Assembly (NCBI GenBank): GCA_039815465.1
Contig: JBCBZG010000018.1
Location: forward strand, 1-64,000
Length of the DNA: 64,000 bases
From: Shimia_B sp039815465
GTDB taxonomy: Bacteria > Pseudomonadota > Alphaproteobacteria > Rhodobacterales > Rhodobacteraceae
Direction: 5' to 3'
The notes under the pieces were generated by a model. The model saw only the letters and a program-made list of their open reading frames with translations. It was not told the DNA's origin and made no database searches. The position numbers and the translations under genes were made by a program. Shown here piece by piece: positions 16,249 through 26,364 of this stretch; position 1 is the stretch's first letter; each line of letters opens with the position of its first letter.

Positions 16249-16287
16249 AAAACGCCCCGCAATGGCGCGCGGCCAGCGGGGCGTTTT
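16249..16287 (-). terminator. Rho-independent terminator of the peptide ABC operon
   Basis: Arms AAAACGCCCCGC and GCGGGGCGTTTT (12 bp) enclose a 15-base loop, 17 bases past the permease stop at 16304. The A/T ends make it work in both directions, so it can also end the transglycosylase transcript. It closes the operon after the second permease. Confidence 0.8.
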
Positions 16288-16303
16288 GAGGGGTGCGTGG
16301 GCC

Positions 16304-17728
16304 CTAGTCCTTCAAGCTCTCCTCGCGGAGGCCATCGGCCAAGAGGTTGAGCCCCAGCACCAGCGTCACCAGCGCCACGGCGGGCACGATGGCAGGGTGG
16401 GGGAAGGCACTTAGCAACCGGCGACCCGCGTTGATCGTCGTGCCCCAATCCGGGCTCTCCGGCGGGAGGCCCAGGCCAAAGAAGCCTAACGTTCCGAGCA
16501 AGATAGTCGTGTAGCCAATGCGCAAGCAGAAATCGACGATGAGCGGCCCGCGCGCGTTGGGCAAGATCTCCCACAGCATGATGTACCAGGGCCCTTCACC
16601 CCGTGTCGTCGCCGCCGCCACATAGTCCCGCGTCTGGATGTCGAGCACGAGCCCCCGCACGATACGGAACACCGTGGGCGAGTTCACGAACACCACCGAC
16701 ACAAACACGATCAAAATGCCGCCCGGGATGTCAAAGAGATCGAGCGCCCCCATGAAATCGAGCGGCGTGTTGAACTGCGAAATCATCGACAGGTAAAGCC
16801 ACCCACCGATGATCAGCGTCCCCGCCACCAGCACGTTGCGTTTGCCCGGCGTCGTGAAGTAGCGCGAATTGAACAGCACCAGCAAAAACACGATGGGAAA
16901 GAGGAACAGGATCATCGCCATATAGCTCGGTAGACCCGTCGCCACGATCTCCGGCGTGACCAGAAGGTAAAAGAGCAAGATCACCGGGAACGCCAGGATC
17001 AGGTTCGCAAAAAAGCTCAACACCGTGTCCAGCACGCCGCCGAAATAGCCCGCGGGCAGCCCCAGCGTGATCCCCACCATGAACGCAAAGAGTGTCGCCA
17101 GCGGCGCAATCGTGATCACGATCTGTGACCCGGCCACCATCCGGCTGAACACGTCGCGCGCCAGTGAGTCGCCCCCAAAGAGGTAGTGCGTATACATCCC
17201 TTCATCCCCGCCGATAAACGGCGAGCCCGGCTTGTCGTTCTTCATCGCCACTTCTTGCATCAGCGGGTCATAGGTCATGATCAGCGGTGAAAAGAGCGCT
17301 GTGAACACCCAAAACAGCACGAGCCCAAGACCCGCCATGCCGATGGGGCTGTCGAAGAGCTTGCCATATAGGCCGAGCTTTTTCTTAAAGCGGATCGACA
17401 CGCCAAAGGTCGCGATGAGCGCGATCCAGACGGGCAGGAACCGCACGCCCACCTCGCCGATGATGCCTGTGATGCCGAAGGGCCCCACAATGGCCGCGAG
17501 CATGTAGAACACGATGATCGCAATGACGCCCAGCGCGCAATACATCGCGATCATCGCCGCGTAATCCGCCGGTCCCTTTTGCAGTGCCAAAAGGCCCGAG
17601 CGGTTCGTCGTGATAAAGATCGGCGCGATGAACTGGAACGCAAAGCTGATCAATCCGACGACCGCCAGCGCGTACATCACGGGGTTCAAGAATGGCCCAA
17701 GAGAGCCGGTCCAGGTGAGTGCTTCCAT
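16304..17728 (-). CDS. Peptide-type ABC transporter permease, unusually long (DppC/OppC-like)
   Basis: This 474-residue membrane protein ends with a typical binding-protein-dependent permease domain; the coupling loop reads TRDYVAAATTRGEGPWYIMLWEILP near residue 390. Usual DppC proteins have about 300 residues. Here about 130 extra N-terminal residues add several hydrophobic helices, and a further hydrophobic insertion (about residues 250-340) sits inside the permease domain. It would form the channel with the upstream permease and import peptides or similar compounds bound by the SBP. It lies 18 bases after that permease and is followed by a strong terminator, so no ATPase gene is co-transcribed downstream. 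Confidence 0.82.
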   Translation of the reverse strand: MEALTWTGSLGPFLNPVMYALAVVGLISFAFQFIAPIFITTNRSGLLALQKGPADYAAMIAMYCALGVIAIIVFYMLAAIVGPFGITGIIGEVGVRFLPVWIALIATFGVSIRFKKKLGLYGKLFDSPIGMAGLGLVLFWVFTALFSPLIMTYDPLMQEVAMKNDKPGSPFIGGDEGMYTHYLFGGDSLARDVFSRMVAGSQIVITIAPLATLFAFMVGITLGLPAGYFGGVLDTVLSFFANLILAFPVILLFYLLVTPEIVATGLPSYMAMILFLFPIVFLLVLFNSRYFTTPGKRNVLVAGTLIIGGWLYLSMISQFNTPLDFMGALDLFDIPGGILIVFVSVVFVNSPTVFRIVRGLVLDIQTRDYVAAATTRGEGPWYIMLWEILPNARGPLIVDFCLRIGYTTILLGTLGFFGLGLPPESPDWGTTINAGRRLLSAFPHPAIVPAVALVTLVLGLNLLADGLREESLKD

Positions 17729-17746
17729 GATACCTCTCCCTTGTGC

Positions 17747-18793
17747 TTATGCGACGCGGATGCGTGGGTTTAGATAGACATATCCGATGTCGGATATGAG
17801 CTGGGTGACAAGCACCACGACCACCGCGACGACCGAACAGGCCAAAAGCAGATCAATGTCGTTATTGCCCGCCGCCTGGACGAGCAGCCACCCGAAGCCC
17901 TTGTAGTTGAACAAGGTCTCCACGATGACGACGCCGTTCAGAAGCCACGGGAACTGGAGCATGATGACCGTGAACGGCGCAATGAGCGCGTTGCGCAGCG
18001 CGTGCTTCATCACGATGTTGCCGAAACTCACACCCTTGAGGCGCGCCGTTCGAATGTATTGTGCCGTCATCACCTCCGCCATGGAGGCGCGCGTCATTCG
18101 CGCGATGTAGCCCAGCCCATAGAGCGCGATGGTGATCACGGGCAGGAAGAAGTTTTCGAAATTCGCGTTCTCCATCGCCGACGCGGCGGAGCCTTTGAAA
18201 TAGCGGCCGAACCCGGCTGAGCTCGCAAAGAGCGCGATAAAGATAACGCCAGACACGTATTCGGGCGTGGCTGTAAAGGCGATCGATGTGGTCGACAGCG
18301 TCCGGTCGGTGCGCGACCCCTCGCGCATGCCCGCAAGCACGCCCACGAGCAGTGACCCCGGCACCATCACGATCATCACCCAAAGCATTAAGAACCCGGT
18401 GAGGCCTAATCGCTCAAAGGTGATGCCGCCCACATTGTCCTTAAAGACCGTGGAAAAGCCCCAGTTGCCCTGCAAAATGCCGCAATAGGTGGGCGTGTCC
18501 TCCGGGGCGACGCCCGGGCGCACACAGCGGCCCACAAGGCGGCCATCCTCAAGCTCTGTGACGTAGCCAGGCAGCACGCCGACCCATTCGAGATACTTGA
18601 CCGGCATGGGCTGCAAATAGCCCCGTGGCTCCAGCCAGGACTGCACCTCCGTCTCCGTCATGCGGAAATTGCCCTGCGTCTTGGCGAGCTTTTCCAGGTT
18701 CGGGTAGAGGTTTGTCAGAAAGAAAACGATGTAGGTCAGGCAGACCGCCGTGATCAGCATAACGCCTGCGCGGCGGAGGATAAATTTGCCCAT
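17747..18793 (-). CDS. Peptide-type ABC transporter permease (DppB/OppB-like)
   Basis: This 348-residue protein has the DppB signature: one N-terminal helix (RRAGVMLITAVCLTYIVFFL), a long periplasmic stretch, then five helices and the coupling loop ARLKGVSFGNIVMKHALRNAL near residue 250. It pairs with the longer permease that follows and the binding protein that precedes it. A hairpin at 18859-18886 separates it from the binding-protein gene, which would lower permease expression relative to the binding protein. No ATPase is encoded beside it. Confidence 0.85.
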   Translation of the reverse strand: MGKFILRRAGVMLITAVCLTYIVFFLTNLYPNLEKLAKTQGNFRMTETEVQSWLEPRGYLQPMPVKYLEWVGVLPGYVTELEDGRLVGRCVRPGVAPEDTPTYCGILQGNWGFSTVFKDNVGGITFERLGLTGFLMLWVMIVMVPGSLLVGVLAGMREGSRTDRTLSTTSIAFTATPEYVSGVIFIALFASSAGFGRYFKGSAASAMENANFENFFLPVITIALYGLGYIARMTRASMAEVMTAQYIRTARLKGVSFGNIVMKHALRNALIAPFTVIMLQFPWLLNGVVIVETLFNYKGFGWLLVQAAGNNDIDLLLACSVVAVVVVLVTQLISDIGYVYLNPRIRVA

Positions 18794-18858
18794 TGTGGCC
18801 CCTGTTGGCTACGGCACGTCCAGCTTGTCGCCGGTTAGATGCGCCTTTGGCATGTGAA

Positions 18859-18886
18859 AAGGGCCGCCGGATGTCCGGCGGCCCTT
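18859..18886 (-). terminator. Strong hairpin between binding-protein and permease genes
   Basis: Arms AAGGGCCGCCGGA and TCCGGCGGCCCTT (13 bp) enclose a two-base loop, and on the minus strand the hairpin is followed by TTTTC. In ABC operons such a hairpin after the SBP gene usually ends most transcripts and protects the SBP message, giving an excess of binding protein. Confidence 0.72.
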
Positions 18887-18900
18887 GGAGTGGTAAGCGA

Positions 18901-20559
18901 TTAGGCCGCGAAGCCCCACTTATAGACCTGTGGGAGGTATGCGATGTGCATATCTACGCCCACGAGGCCCTCAACGTGGTGGCGCGTGATCGTGCGCCAG
19001 TAGGGCTGAATGGTCACGCCTTCTTCGATCATGATCGCCTGGATCTTGCCCATCACCACGCGGCGCTTGTCGGCATCCGCGATGGAGTTGGCCTCAGCCA
19101 GAAGCGCGTCGAACTCAGCATTGGCAAAGCCCGATTCGTTCCACGCTTCGCCGGACCGATACGCGAGACCCAGCACCTGCGTGCCCAGCGGGCGGTGGTT
19201 CCAGTTCGTGGAGCTGAACGGGTACTTGGCCCAGTCATTCCAGAAAGTGGAGCCTGGCAGAACCGTGCGCTTTACCGGGATGCCTGCGTCGCGCAGCTGG
19301 GCTGCGACGGCGTCGGTGGTGGACTTGCGCCATTCGTCGTCGATGGACAACAGCTCGTGCTCGTAGTCACCCATGCCCGCTTCTTCCATAAGCGCTTTTG
19401 CGCCCGCTGGATCGAAGGGGATGCGTGTGACGGTTGGGTCCCACTCAGGGTGGACAGGGCCCACGTGGCTGTTGTCGGCTGGGATACCGTTGCCTGCGAC
19501 GCCAAGTTCAAGGCAAACCGCGTTGTCGACTGCCATAGCGAGCGCCTGACGGACGCGCTTGTCTGCGTAGGGCTGGATGCCATCGACTTCGGCGAGCTGG
19601 TTGGGACGGATCACGATGGTCGCGCCGGACACAACGTCAGACTGCACGAGGCCCAGACCGGTAAAGATATCGACAAATTCACCGGAGGTTTCCCAGTTCA
19701 TGTCGATTTCTTCGGACTCGAATGCTGCGAGCCATGCGGACGGGTCCTGACCGTAGTCGATGAACTCGATCCGGTCGAGATACGCGCCTTTGCCAGCGGC
19801 ATAGCCCCACCAGTCGTGGCCTTCGTTGCGCACGACGACAGCTTTCACGCCCACATCCAGGCTTTCTGGCATGTAAGGGCCGGTGCCCACGGCGGTGCCC
19901 AGCATGTCCTCGGGGTTGTGGGAGGCGTGCACGATGGCCGCAGGGTAGTCTGCCATGCCAGCGATCAGCGTGATGTCTGGGTTTGGCAGCTTGAGCACAA
20001 CCGTGTTGCCCTCGACCGAAACGGCACCGTCGAGCGCGTTGTTGGTGTTGGCGTCGATCAGTGTGGAAAAACGACCGGCCATGGAGTTGCCTTCGACGTC
20101 CTTTTCACACCAGCCCAGGATGTTGCGCGCAACATCGTCTGCGGTGAAGTCGTCGCCGTTGTTCCACTTCACACCCTGCCGGACGTTCAGGCGATACTCG
20201 GTCGCGTCGTCATTCACTTCCCAGGACTCAAGCAGCATTGGCTCAAACGACCCGTCGGAGTTGTACTCCACCAGGTATTCTAGCCAGCCCGCTGTCACGG
20301 TCGCGATCTGGGTCCAGTCATAGGTGCGTGGGTCTTTCAGCGCGCGCACTTCCATTTCCATGCGCAGCGTGCCGCCCTGGGCGGCGTGGCCGGCCGCAGC
20401 GGCTGGCGTGGCACTGATCATCGCATAGGCTGCGGTCGTCGCCACACCCAGCGCGGTTGCGCGTGCCAGGAACTCCCGACGGTCCATCTTACCCGCCAGG
20501 TGCTCCTCAGCATACATCACCGCTGCTGGATGCACCTTGCTATTCAATTGCGTCATCAT
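18901..20559 (-). CDS. ABC transporter substrate-binding protein, family 5 (peptide/nickel type)
   Basis: This 552-residue protein is a large SBP_bac_5 periplasmic binding protein. After about 24 residues it has DRREFLARA followed by a hydrophobic stretch and an Ala-rich cleavage region, which looks like a Tat signal. Family segments include LNVRQGVKWNNGDDFTADDV (about residue 110) and GTGPYMPESL. It should deliver peptides, opines or similar solutes to the two permeases downstream. GGGAGAA precedes the paired ATGs at the start. The exact ligand cannot be deduced. Confidence 0.85.
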   Translation of the reverse strand: MMTQLNSKVHPAAVMYAEEHLAGKMDRREFLARATALGVATTAAYAMISATPAAAAGHAAQGGTLRMEMEVRALKDPRTYDWTQIATVTAGWLEYLVEYNSDGSFEPMLLESWEVNDDATEYRLNVRQGVKWNNGDDFTADDVARNILGWCEKDVEGNSMAGRFSTLIDANTNNALDGAVSVEGNTVVLKLPNPDITLIAGMADYPAAIVHASHNPEDMLGTAVGTGPYMPESLDVGVKAVVVRNEGHDWWGYAAGKGAYLDRIEFIDYGQDPSAWLAAFESEEIDMNWETSGEFVDIFTGLGLVQSDVVSGATIVIRPNQLAEVDGIQPYADKRVRQALAMAVDNAVCLELGVAGNGIPADNSHVGPVHPEWDPTVTRIPFDPAGAKALMEEAGMGDYEHELLSIDDEWRKSTTDAVAAQLRDAGIPVKRTVLPGSTFWNDWAKYPFSSTNWNHRPLGTQVLGLAYRSGEAWNESGFANAEFDALLAEANSIADADKRRVVMGKIQAIMIEEGVTIQPYWRTITRHHVEGLVGVDMHIAYLPQVYKWGFAA

Positions 20560-20788
20560 TTTCTCCCTGCGACACAGTCACTCTTATTCGTCTGGGGACA
20601 TACATCTGAACTGGGCGAACCCAGCCGCGAGCATACTCGCCTCCCCTAGCGCCTGCTCATTCCGCACCATTAAATCCCATAGGTCAACGGTCGCTTCCGC
20701 CGCATAATGTAAATTTTACGACACACTGACGTCGCGTATGGGCGATCTGCTTGGATTTCACGCACACGAATGCAATGCGCGGCTGAGT

Positions 20789-21670
20789 CTACGGCGCGCC
20801 CAGGTCCCAGGCATTGCGCCAGGTCCAATCGCCCAGCCTTGCGCGAAACCAGGTGCGCTGGCGCTTGGCGTACTGCCGCGTTGCGATCACGGCCCGCTCC
20901 CGGGCGGTGGCCAGCGTCATCTCCCCGCGCGCAACGGCGAGGAGCTCTGCGGCCCCAATCGCTTTGGACGCCGGAAACGTTGCGTCCCAGTGGGGCGCAA
21001 TCGCGCGGACCTCCTCCATCGCCCCGCCTGCGAGCATCGCATCAAAGCGCCCCGCGATTCGCGGCCCAAGCCAATCGGGCGGCGCATGGAGCACGATCCC
21101 ATGCGCCCTGTGTAGCGGCAGGAGCGGCGCGGGTGTCGCCGCCTGCCAGGATGCCAGCCCGCGCCCAGTGGACCTCAAGACCTCCCAGGCGCGCTGAACA
21201 CGGGCCGGGTTTTGCGTGTCGATCTGCGCCCGCGTCTCTGGATCAAGCTCTGCAATAAGCCGCGCCAACGCACCCGCGGCAAGCGCCGCATCCGCCTTCT
21301 CTCGCACTTTGGCAGCTATGGGCGGAATATCGGCCAACCCTTCTGTTAGCGCCCGGAAATAGAGCCCTGTGCCCCCCACGATCACCGGCGCAGGGTCTTG
21401 GCCCAGCAAGGGCGCGACCTCCCGCAACCAATCCCCCACGGAATAGCTCTGCGCGTAGCCGACATGACCATAAAGCTGATGCGGCGCCGCGCGCAGATCG
21501 TCCTCCGGCGGGCGGGCGGTGAGCACGTTCCAACAGTCAAAGACCTGCAACGCATCCGCGTTCACAACCGCCCGTCCATCCGCCTGCGCAATCGCCAGCG
21601 CCAGCGCCGACTTGCCAGAGGCCGTGGGCCCCGCGATCAAAACGGGTCGAGAGCGGTCGAAAGTCTCCAT
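20789..21670 (-). CDS. miaA: tRNA dimethylallyltransferase
   Basis: This 293-residue enzyme has the P-loop GPTASGKS near residue 14, NADALQVF (substrate region) and the VGGTGLYFRAL motif typical of MiaA. The C-terminal part ends in the KRQRTWFRARL segment. It transfers an isopentenyl group to A37 of tRNAs that read codons starting with U, improving decoding. It is transcribed away from the pyrH cluster. The start METFDRSRPVLIAGP fits the family. Confidence 0.93.
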   Translation of the reverse strand: METFDRSRPVLIAGPTASGKSALALAIAQADGRAVVNADALQVFDCWNVLTARPPEDDLRAAPHQLYGHVGYAQSYSVGDWLREVAPLLGQDPAPVIVGGTGLYFRALTEGLADIPPIAAKVREKADAALAAGALARLIAELDPETRAQIDTQNPARVQRAWEVLRSTGRGLASWQAATPAPLLPLHRAHGIVLHAPPDWLGPRIAGRFDAMLAGGAMEEVRAIAPHWDATFPASKAIGAAELLAVARGEMTLATARERAVIATRQYAKRQRTWFRARLGDWTWRNAWDLGAP

Positions 21671-21806
21671 CGCCGCCAGTTACCGACCGCCGCTGCCACC
21701 CGTCAACGCACGCAGCCGCGAAAGCGGGCCCCGAGGCGCTCTTGTCCGTTGATGATCCAACGATTTTCAGACATGGTGCCGCGAAACAACACAGGGCAGG
21801 CGACTC

Positions 21807-22547
21807 GTGACACCATCTGATCCAACGACCGCAGCAGACCCCCGGTTTGAACGCGTTCTTCTTAAAATCTCGGGCGAGGCGCTCATGGGCGATCAGGGCT
21901 ACGGCCTGCACCCGCCCACCGTCGAACGCATCGCGCGGGAGGTCAAAGGCGTCCACGATCTGGGCGTGGAAATCTGCATGGTCATCGGCGGCGGCAACAT
22001 CTTCCGCGGGCTCCAGGGCTCCGCCCAGGGGATGGAGCGCACGACGGCCGATTACATGGGCATGCTCGCCACGGTCATGAACGCGCTCGCCATGCAAAGC
22101 GCGCTCGAAGGGCAGGGGCTGCACACGCGCGTCATCTCCGCCATTCCGATGGATCAAGTGTGTGAGCCCTATATCCGCCGCCGCGCCGTGCGCCACCTGG
22201 AGAAAAAGCGCGTCTGTATCTTTGCCGCGGGCACCGGCAACCCGTATTTCACCACCGACACCGCCGCCACGCTGCGCGCCAATGAAATGAGCTGCGAGGC
22301 GATCTTTAAAGGCACCAAGGTCGACGGGGTCTATGACAAAGACCCAATGAAACACGACGACGCCACGCGCTACGACAAAGTCACCTATGACGAGGTGCTG
22401 CAAAAACGCCTGAACGTCATGGATGCCTCCGCCATTGCGCTCGCGCGCGACAACAATCTGCCCATCATCGTGTTCTCCCTGGACGAGCCCGGCGGCTTCC
22501 GCGGGATCCTCGCCGGGCAAGGCACGTTTACGCGGGTGCAAGACTAA
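21807..22547 (+). CDS. pyrH: UMP kinase
   Basis: This 246-residue protein belongs to the bacterial UMP kinase family: LLKISGEALMGDQGYG at residues 18-33, VIGGGNIFRG near 66, the AAGTGNPYFTTDTAA segment and DGVYDKDP. It phosphorylates UMP to UDP in pyrimidine nucleotide synthesis. The start codon is GTG. It opens a cluster of same-strand genes that runs to lpxB; frr follows after 123 bases. Confidence 0.93.
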   Translation: MTPSDPTTAADPRFERVLLKISGEALMGDQGYGLHPPTVERIAREVKGVHDLGVEICMVIGGGNIFRGLQGSAQGMERTTADYMGMLATVMNALAMQSALEGQGLHTRVISAIPMDQVCEPYIRRRAVRHLEKKRVCIFAAGTGNPYFTTDTAATLRANEMSCEAIFKGTKVDGVYDKDPMKHDDATRYDKVTYDEVLQKRLNVMDASAIALARDNNLPIIVFSLDEPGGFRGILAGQGTFTRVQD

Positions 22548-22670
22548 CCTGTCAGCATCCCAGCAGCCCGAAACCCTTCACCCCTCTCACAAATCGCTCT
22601 TTCTCTATACATCCACCGCTTTGCCGGGATATACGGCTCCGAAGAGTGACAAAGACAACGACGAGCAGCC

Positions 22671-23237
22671 ATGTCAGACGAGATTGTCGAACCAGATACA
22701 GACGACCTTCAACGTCGTATGGACGGCGCCATCGCCGCGCTCCGCACTGAATTTGCATCCCTTCGCACGGGCCGCGCATCGGCCTCGATGCTGGAACCCG
22801 TGATGGTCGACGCCTACGGCGCCATGACCCCGATCAACCAGGTGGGGACGGTCAATGTGCCCGAGCCGCGGATGGTGACGGTCAACATTTGGGACAAAAG
22901 CCTGGTGGGTAAGGCCGAAAAAGCGATCCGCGAAAGTGGGCTGGGCATCAACCCGCAGCTCAACGGCACCATCATCATGCTGCCCATCCCGGAGCTGAAC
23001 GAGGAACGGCGCCGCGAGCTGACCAAGGTCGCCGCGCAATACGCCGAAAACGCCCGCGTCGCGATCCGCAACTTGCGCCGCGACGGCAATGATCAGATCA
23101 AAAAGGCCAAGGCCGCGGGCATGTCCGAGGATGACCAAAAGCTCTGGGAAGGCGAGGTTCAGGAAATGACCGACGCCATGATCAAGCAGGTCGATGCCGC
23201 GCTCGAGACCAAACAAGCCGAAATTATGCAGGTGTGA
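22671..23237 (+). CDS. frr: Ribosome recycling factor
   Basis: This 188-residue protein matches RRF along its length: RMDGAIAALRTEFASLRTGRAS at the start, MLEPVMVDAYG, then RRELTKVAAQYAENARVAIRNLRRDG. With EF-G it splits the ribosome after termination. It follows pyrH, as in many proteobacteria, and precedes uppS by ten bases. Confidence 0.95.
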   Translation: MSDEIVEPDTDDLQRRMDGAIAALRTEFASLRTGRASASMLEPVMVDAYGAMTPINQVGTVNVPEPRMVTVNIWDKSLVGKAEKAIRESGLGINPQLNGTIIMLPIPELNEERRRELTKVAAQYAENARVAIRNLRRDGNDQIKKAKAAGMSEDDQKLWEGEVQEMTDAMIKQVDAALETKQAEIMQV

Positions 23238-23247
23238 GTGTAAACGT

Positions 23248-23967
<720 letters not shown>

Positions 23968-23977
23968 GCCCGCGCCC

Positions 23978-24772
23978 ATGACGCCCTCCCATTGGGAAGA
24001 CCTCGCGCCGCGCCTGATCTCGGGCGCGGTGATGGCGGCGATTGGTGTCGCAGGTGTGATCCTGGGCGGCGTGTGGTTTCAGATGCTCACCGTCTTTGTC
24101 ACCGCCGTGATGGTGTGGGAACTTTGGACGATGATCAGCCCCGATGCGCCGGTGCCGGGGATGCTGCTCGCGGCGGGTACGGCCTCCGTGCTGTCGGGGC
24201 TCTTTGCCGACTCTGTCGTGGCGATCTTTGTGCTCGTGCCGCCAGCGCTCGGGCTTCTCGTCCTCAAGCGGGAGCGTCTAACATTCGGCGCCTTTGCCGT
24301 GGCGATCACTCTCGCTGGGTGGGGGCTCGTCACGTTTCGCGAAACCTATGGGATGGGGTGGATCCTTTGGTTGATCCTCGTCGTCGTTGTTACTGATATC
24401 GCAGGATATTTCGCAGGTCGCGCCTTTGGTGGGCCGAAGTTTTGGCCCGCCGTATCACCCAAAAAAACCTGGTCTGGCACCGTGGCGGGCTGGGTCGGGG
24501 CCGCCATTGTCGGCGTGGCCTTCATGGGCGTGTCGCCCACCGGATGGGGGCTCGTGTGGATATCGGTGTTAGTGAGCTTTGCCAGCCAAATGGGCGACAT
24601 CGCCGAATCCGCGCTCAAACGCCGGATGAAGGTGAAAGACAGCTCCACACTCATCCCCGGCCACGGCGGTCTCTTTGACCGCTTCGACGGGCTGCTCGGC
24701 GCGTCGCTCGCGCTGTTGGTGGCCGCCTATGTGCTCGATATCCCGCAGATCATGCTCTGGACGGTGCCGTGA
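23978..24772 (+). CDS. cdsA: Phosphatidate cytidylyltransferase
   Basis: This 264-residue membrane protein has many hydrophobic helices and ends with the CDP-diglyceride synthase signature (KVKDSSTLIPGHGGLFDRFDG, about residues 215-235). It makes CDP-diacylglycerol, the precursor of all phospholipids. In many proteobacteria dxr follows cdsA; here the next gene is rseP, 104 bases on. Confidence 0.92.
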   Translation: MTPSHWEDLAPRLISGAVMAAIGVAGVILGGVWFQMLTVFVTAVMVWELWTMISPDAPVPGMLLAAGTASVLSGLFADSVVAIFVLVPPALGLLVLKRERLTFGAFAVAITLAGWGLVTFRETYGMGWILWLILVVVVTDIAGYFAGRAFGGPKFWPAVSPKKTWSGTVAGWVGAAIVGVAFMGVSPTGWGLVWISVLVSFASQMGDIAESALKRRMKVKDSSTLIPGHGGLFDRFDGLLGASLALLVAAYVLDIPQIMLWTVP

Positions 24773-24876
24773 CCTTGGCCCTGGTGTGAAAACGCGCGTG
24801 AAACGACGGTGAACCGGGGTTGAAGCGCGGCGCAAATGGCCTCACATCCCACCAAGAGCAGCTGAAAGGGGCGTAA

Positions 24877-26226
24877 ATGGACCTCACCGGTATCATCTCC
24901 GCGTTTGGCGGGGTCACGTGGGTGGTTGTGACGTTCATCGTCGCGCTCTCGGTGATCGTCGCGGTCCATGAATACGGCCACTACATCGTGGGCCGCTGGT
25001 GCGGGATTAAGGCGGATGTGTTCTCCGTGGGCTTCGGCAAGCCGCTTTACCAACGCACCGACCGCCACGGGACGGTCTGGCAAATCGCGCTTTTGCCCTT
25101 TGGCGGCTACGTCAAATTCCGCGGCGACGCCAATGCCGCCTCCGCAGGGGCCGATGGCGCTGTCATGTCGTCGCTCAGCAACGAGGAACGACGCGCGACC
25201 ATGGCCGGGGCCCCGCTTTGGGCACGGTCGGCCACGGTTGCCGCAGGCCCCGTGTTCAACTTCGTCCTTTCCGCCCTCATCTTTGCCGCGTTCTTTCTGG
25301 TGAATGGGGAGGCCAAGGACCCTCCAACCATCCGCACCCTCGTGCCCATGCCCGTCGTGACGGAGCTTGCGCCAGGCGATGAAATCGTTGCCGTTGAGGG
25401 GCTTGAGGTCACAACGACCGACGATCTCACCGCGCTGCGCGATGAGCTGCCGCGCCAGGCGACGCTGCGCTACACGGTCCGCCGCGATGGCGCGCAGATC
25501 AACGTCACCGGGCCCCATGTCTCCCCGCCGTTGGTGCGGGCCGTGTCGCTCGACAGCGCCGCCCAAGACGCCGGTATTGAGGAGGGCGACGTCGTCACCG
25601 CCATCGATGGGGAGGCTGTCGCGGTCTTCGACGACATGATCGCAATCGTCCAACGCACCCAAGGCAAACCGCTGTCCATCGACGTCTGGCGGGCAGGGGA
25701 GACGCTGACCTTTACCCTTGAACCCCGCGCCACCGACGAACGCCAGGCTGGCGGCGGGTTCGAGACGAACTACCGCATCGGCCTGCGCGGCGGGACGTTC
25801 TTTGACCCCGTCACCCAGGCTGTGGGCCCGGTGCAGGCCGTCACGACCGCCGTGTCCCAAGTGTGGCTGATCATCGTGGCCTCGCTCGACGGGCTTTGGA
25901 ACATCGTCACGGGCGTCATCGGCACCTGCAACCTGTCAGGCCCCGTGGGCATCGCCACCACCGCGGGCACCATGGCCGCACTTGGGATCGATGATTTCAT
26001 CTGGTTCATCGCCTTTATCTCCACCGCGGTGGGGCTCGTGAACCTCTTTCCCATCCCCGTGCTCGATGGCGGGCACCTCGTGCTCCACGCCTATGAGGCG
26101 ATCGCGCGCCGCCCACCGTCGGACCGCGTGATGAGCAGCCTGACGATGGTGGGGCTCTTTTTCGTGCTCTTTGTGATGATATTTGGCCTGACCAACGACA
26201 TCTGGTGCCGATTTATCTTGCCCTAG
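24877..26226 (+). CDS. rseP: Site-2 intramembrane zinc metalloprotease RseP
   Basis: This 449-residue protein has the zinc motif HEYGH at residues 31-35 in the first membrane helix, PDZ-like domains in the periplasmic middle part (with DEIVAVEGLEV and EEGDVVTAIDGE), and the C-terminal NLFPIPVLDGGHL motif that supplies the third metal ligand. It cuts membrane-embedded substrates such as anti-sigma factors and signal-peptide remnants. It lies in the envelope cluster upstream of bamA. GAAAGGGG lies just before the ATG. Confidence 0.93.
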   Translation: MDLTGIISAFGGVTWVVVTFIVALSVIVAVHEYGHYIVGRWCGIKADVFSVGFGKPLYQRTDRHGTVWQIALLPFGGYVKFRGDANAASAGADGAVMSSLSNEERRATMAGAPLWARSATVAAGPVFNFVLSALIFAAFFLVNGEAKDPPTIRTLVPMPVVTELAPGDEIVAVEGLEVTTTDDLTALRDELPRQATLRYTVRRDGAQINVTGPHVSPPLVRAVSLDSAAQDAGIEEGDVVTAIDGEAVAVFDDMIAIVQRTQGKPLSIDVWRAGETLTFTLEPRATDERQAGGGFETNYRIGLRGGTFFDPVTQAVGPVQAVTTAVSQVWLIIVASLDGLWNIVTGVIGTCNLSGPVGIATTAGTMAALGIDDFIWFIAFISTAVGLVNLFPIPVLDGGHLVLHAYEAIARRPPSDRVMSSLTMVGLFFVLFVMIFGLTNDIWCRFILP

Positions 26227-26364
26227 CGAACCGCGTGGTGGGGACTGACGTTCGAGGGCTCTCTCGTCACCCCAATCGGCCGCGCCAAACGAACTCCCCA
26301 CCTGTGCCCCATTTCGGCCCCATTCCACCGCGATAGGAGGGCGCAGAGAGAAGGAGCATGTGCC

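Noticed and set aside
18793..20283. Open frame of 496 codons on the plus strand.
   Set aside because: It is antisense to the substrate-binding-protein gene, which has clear family similarity. The shadow product is rich in His, Val and Arg and matches nothing.
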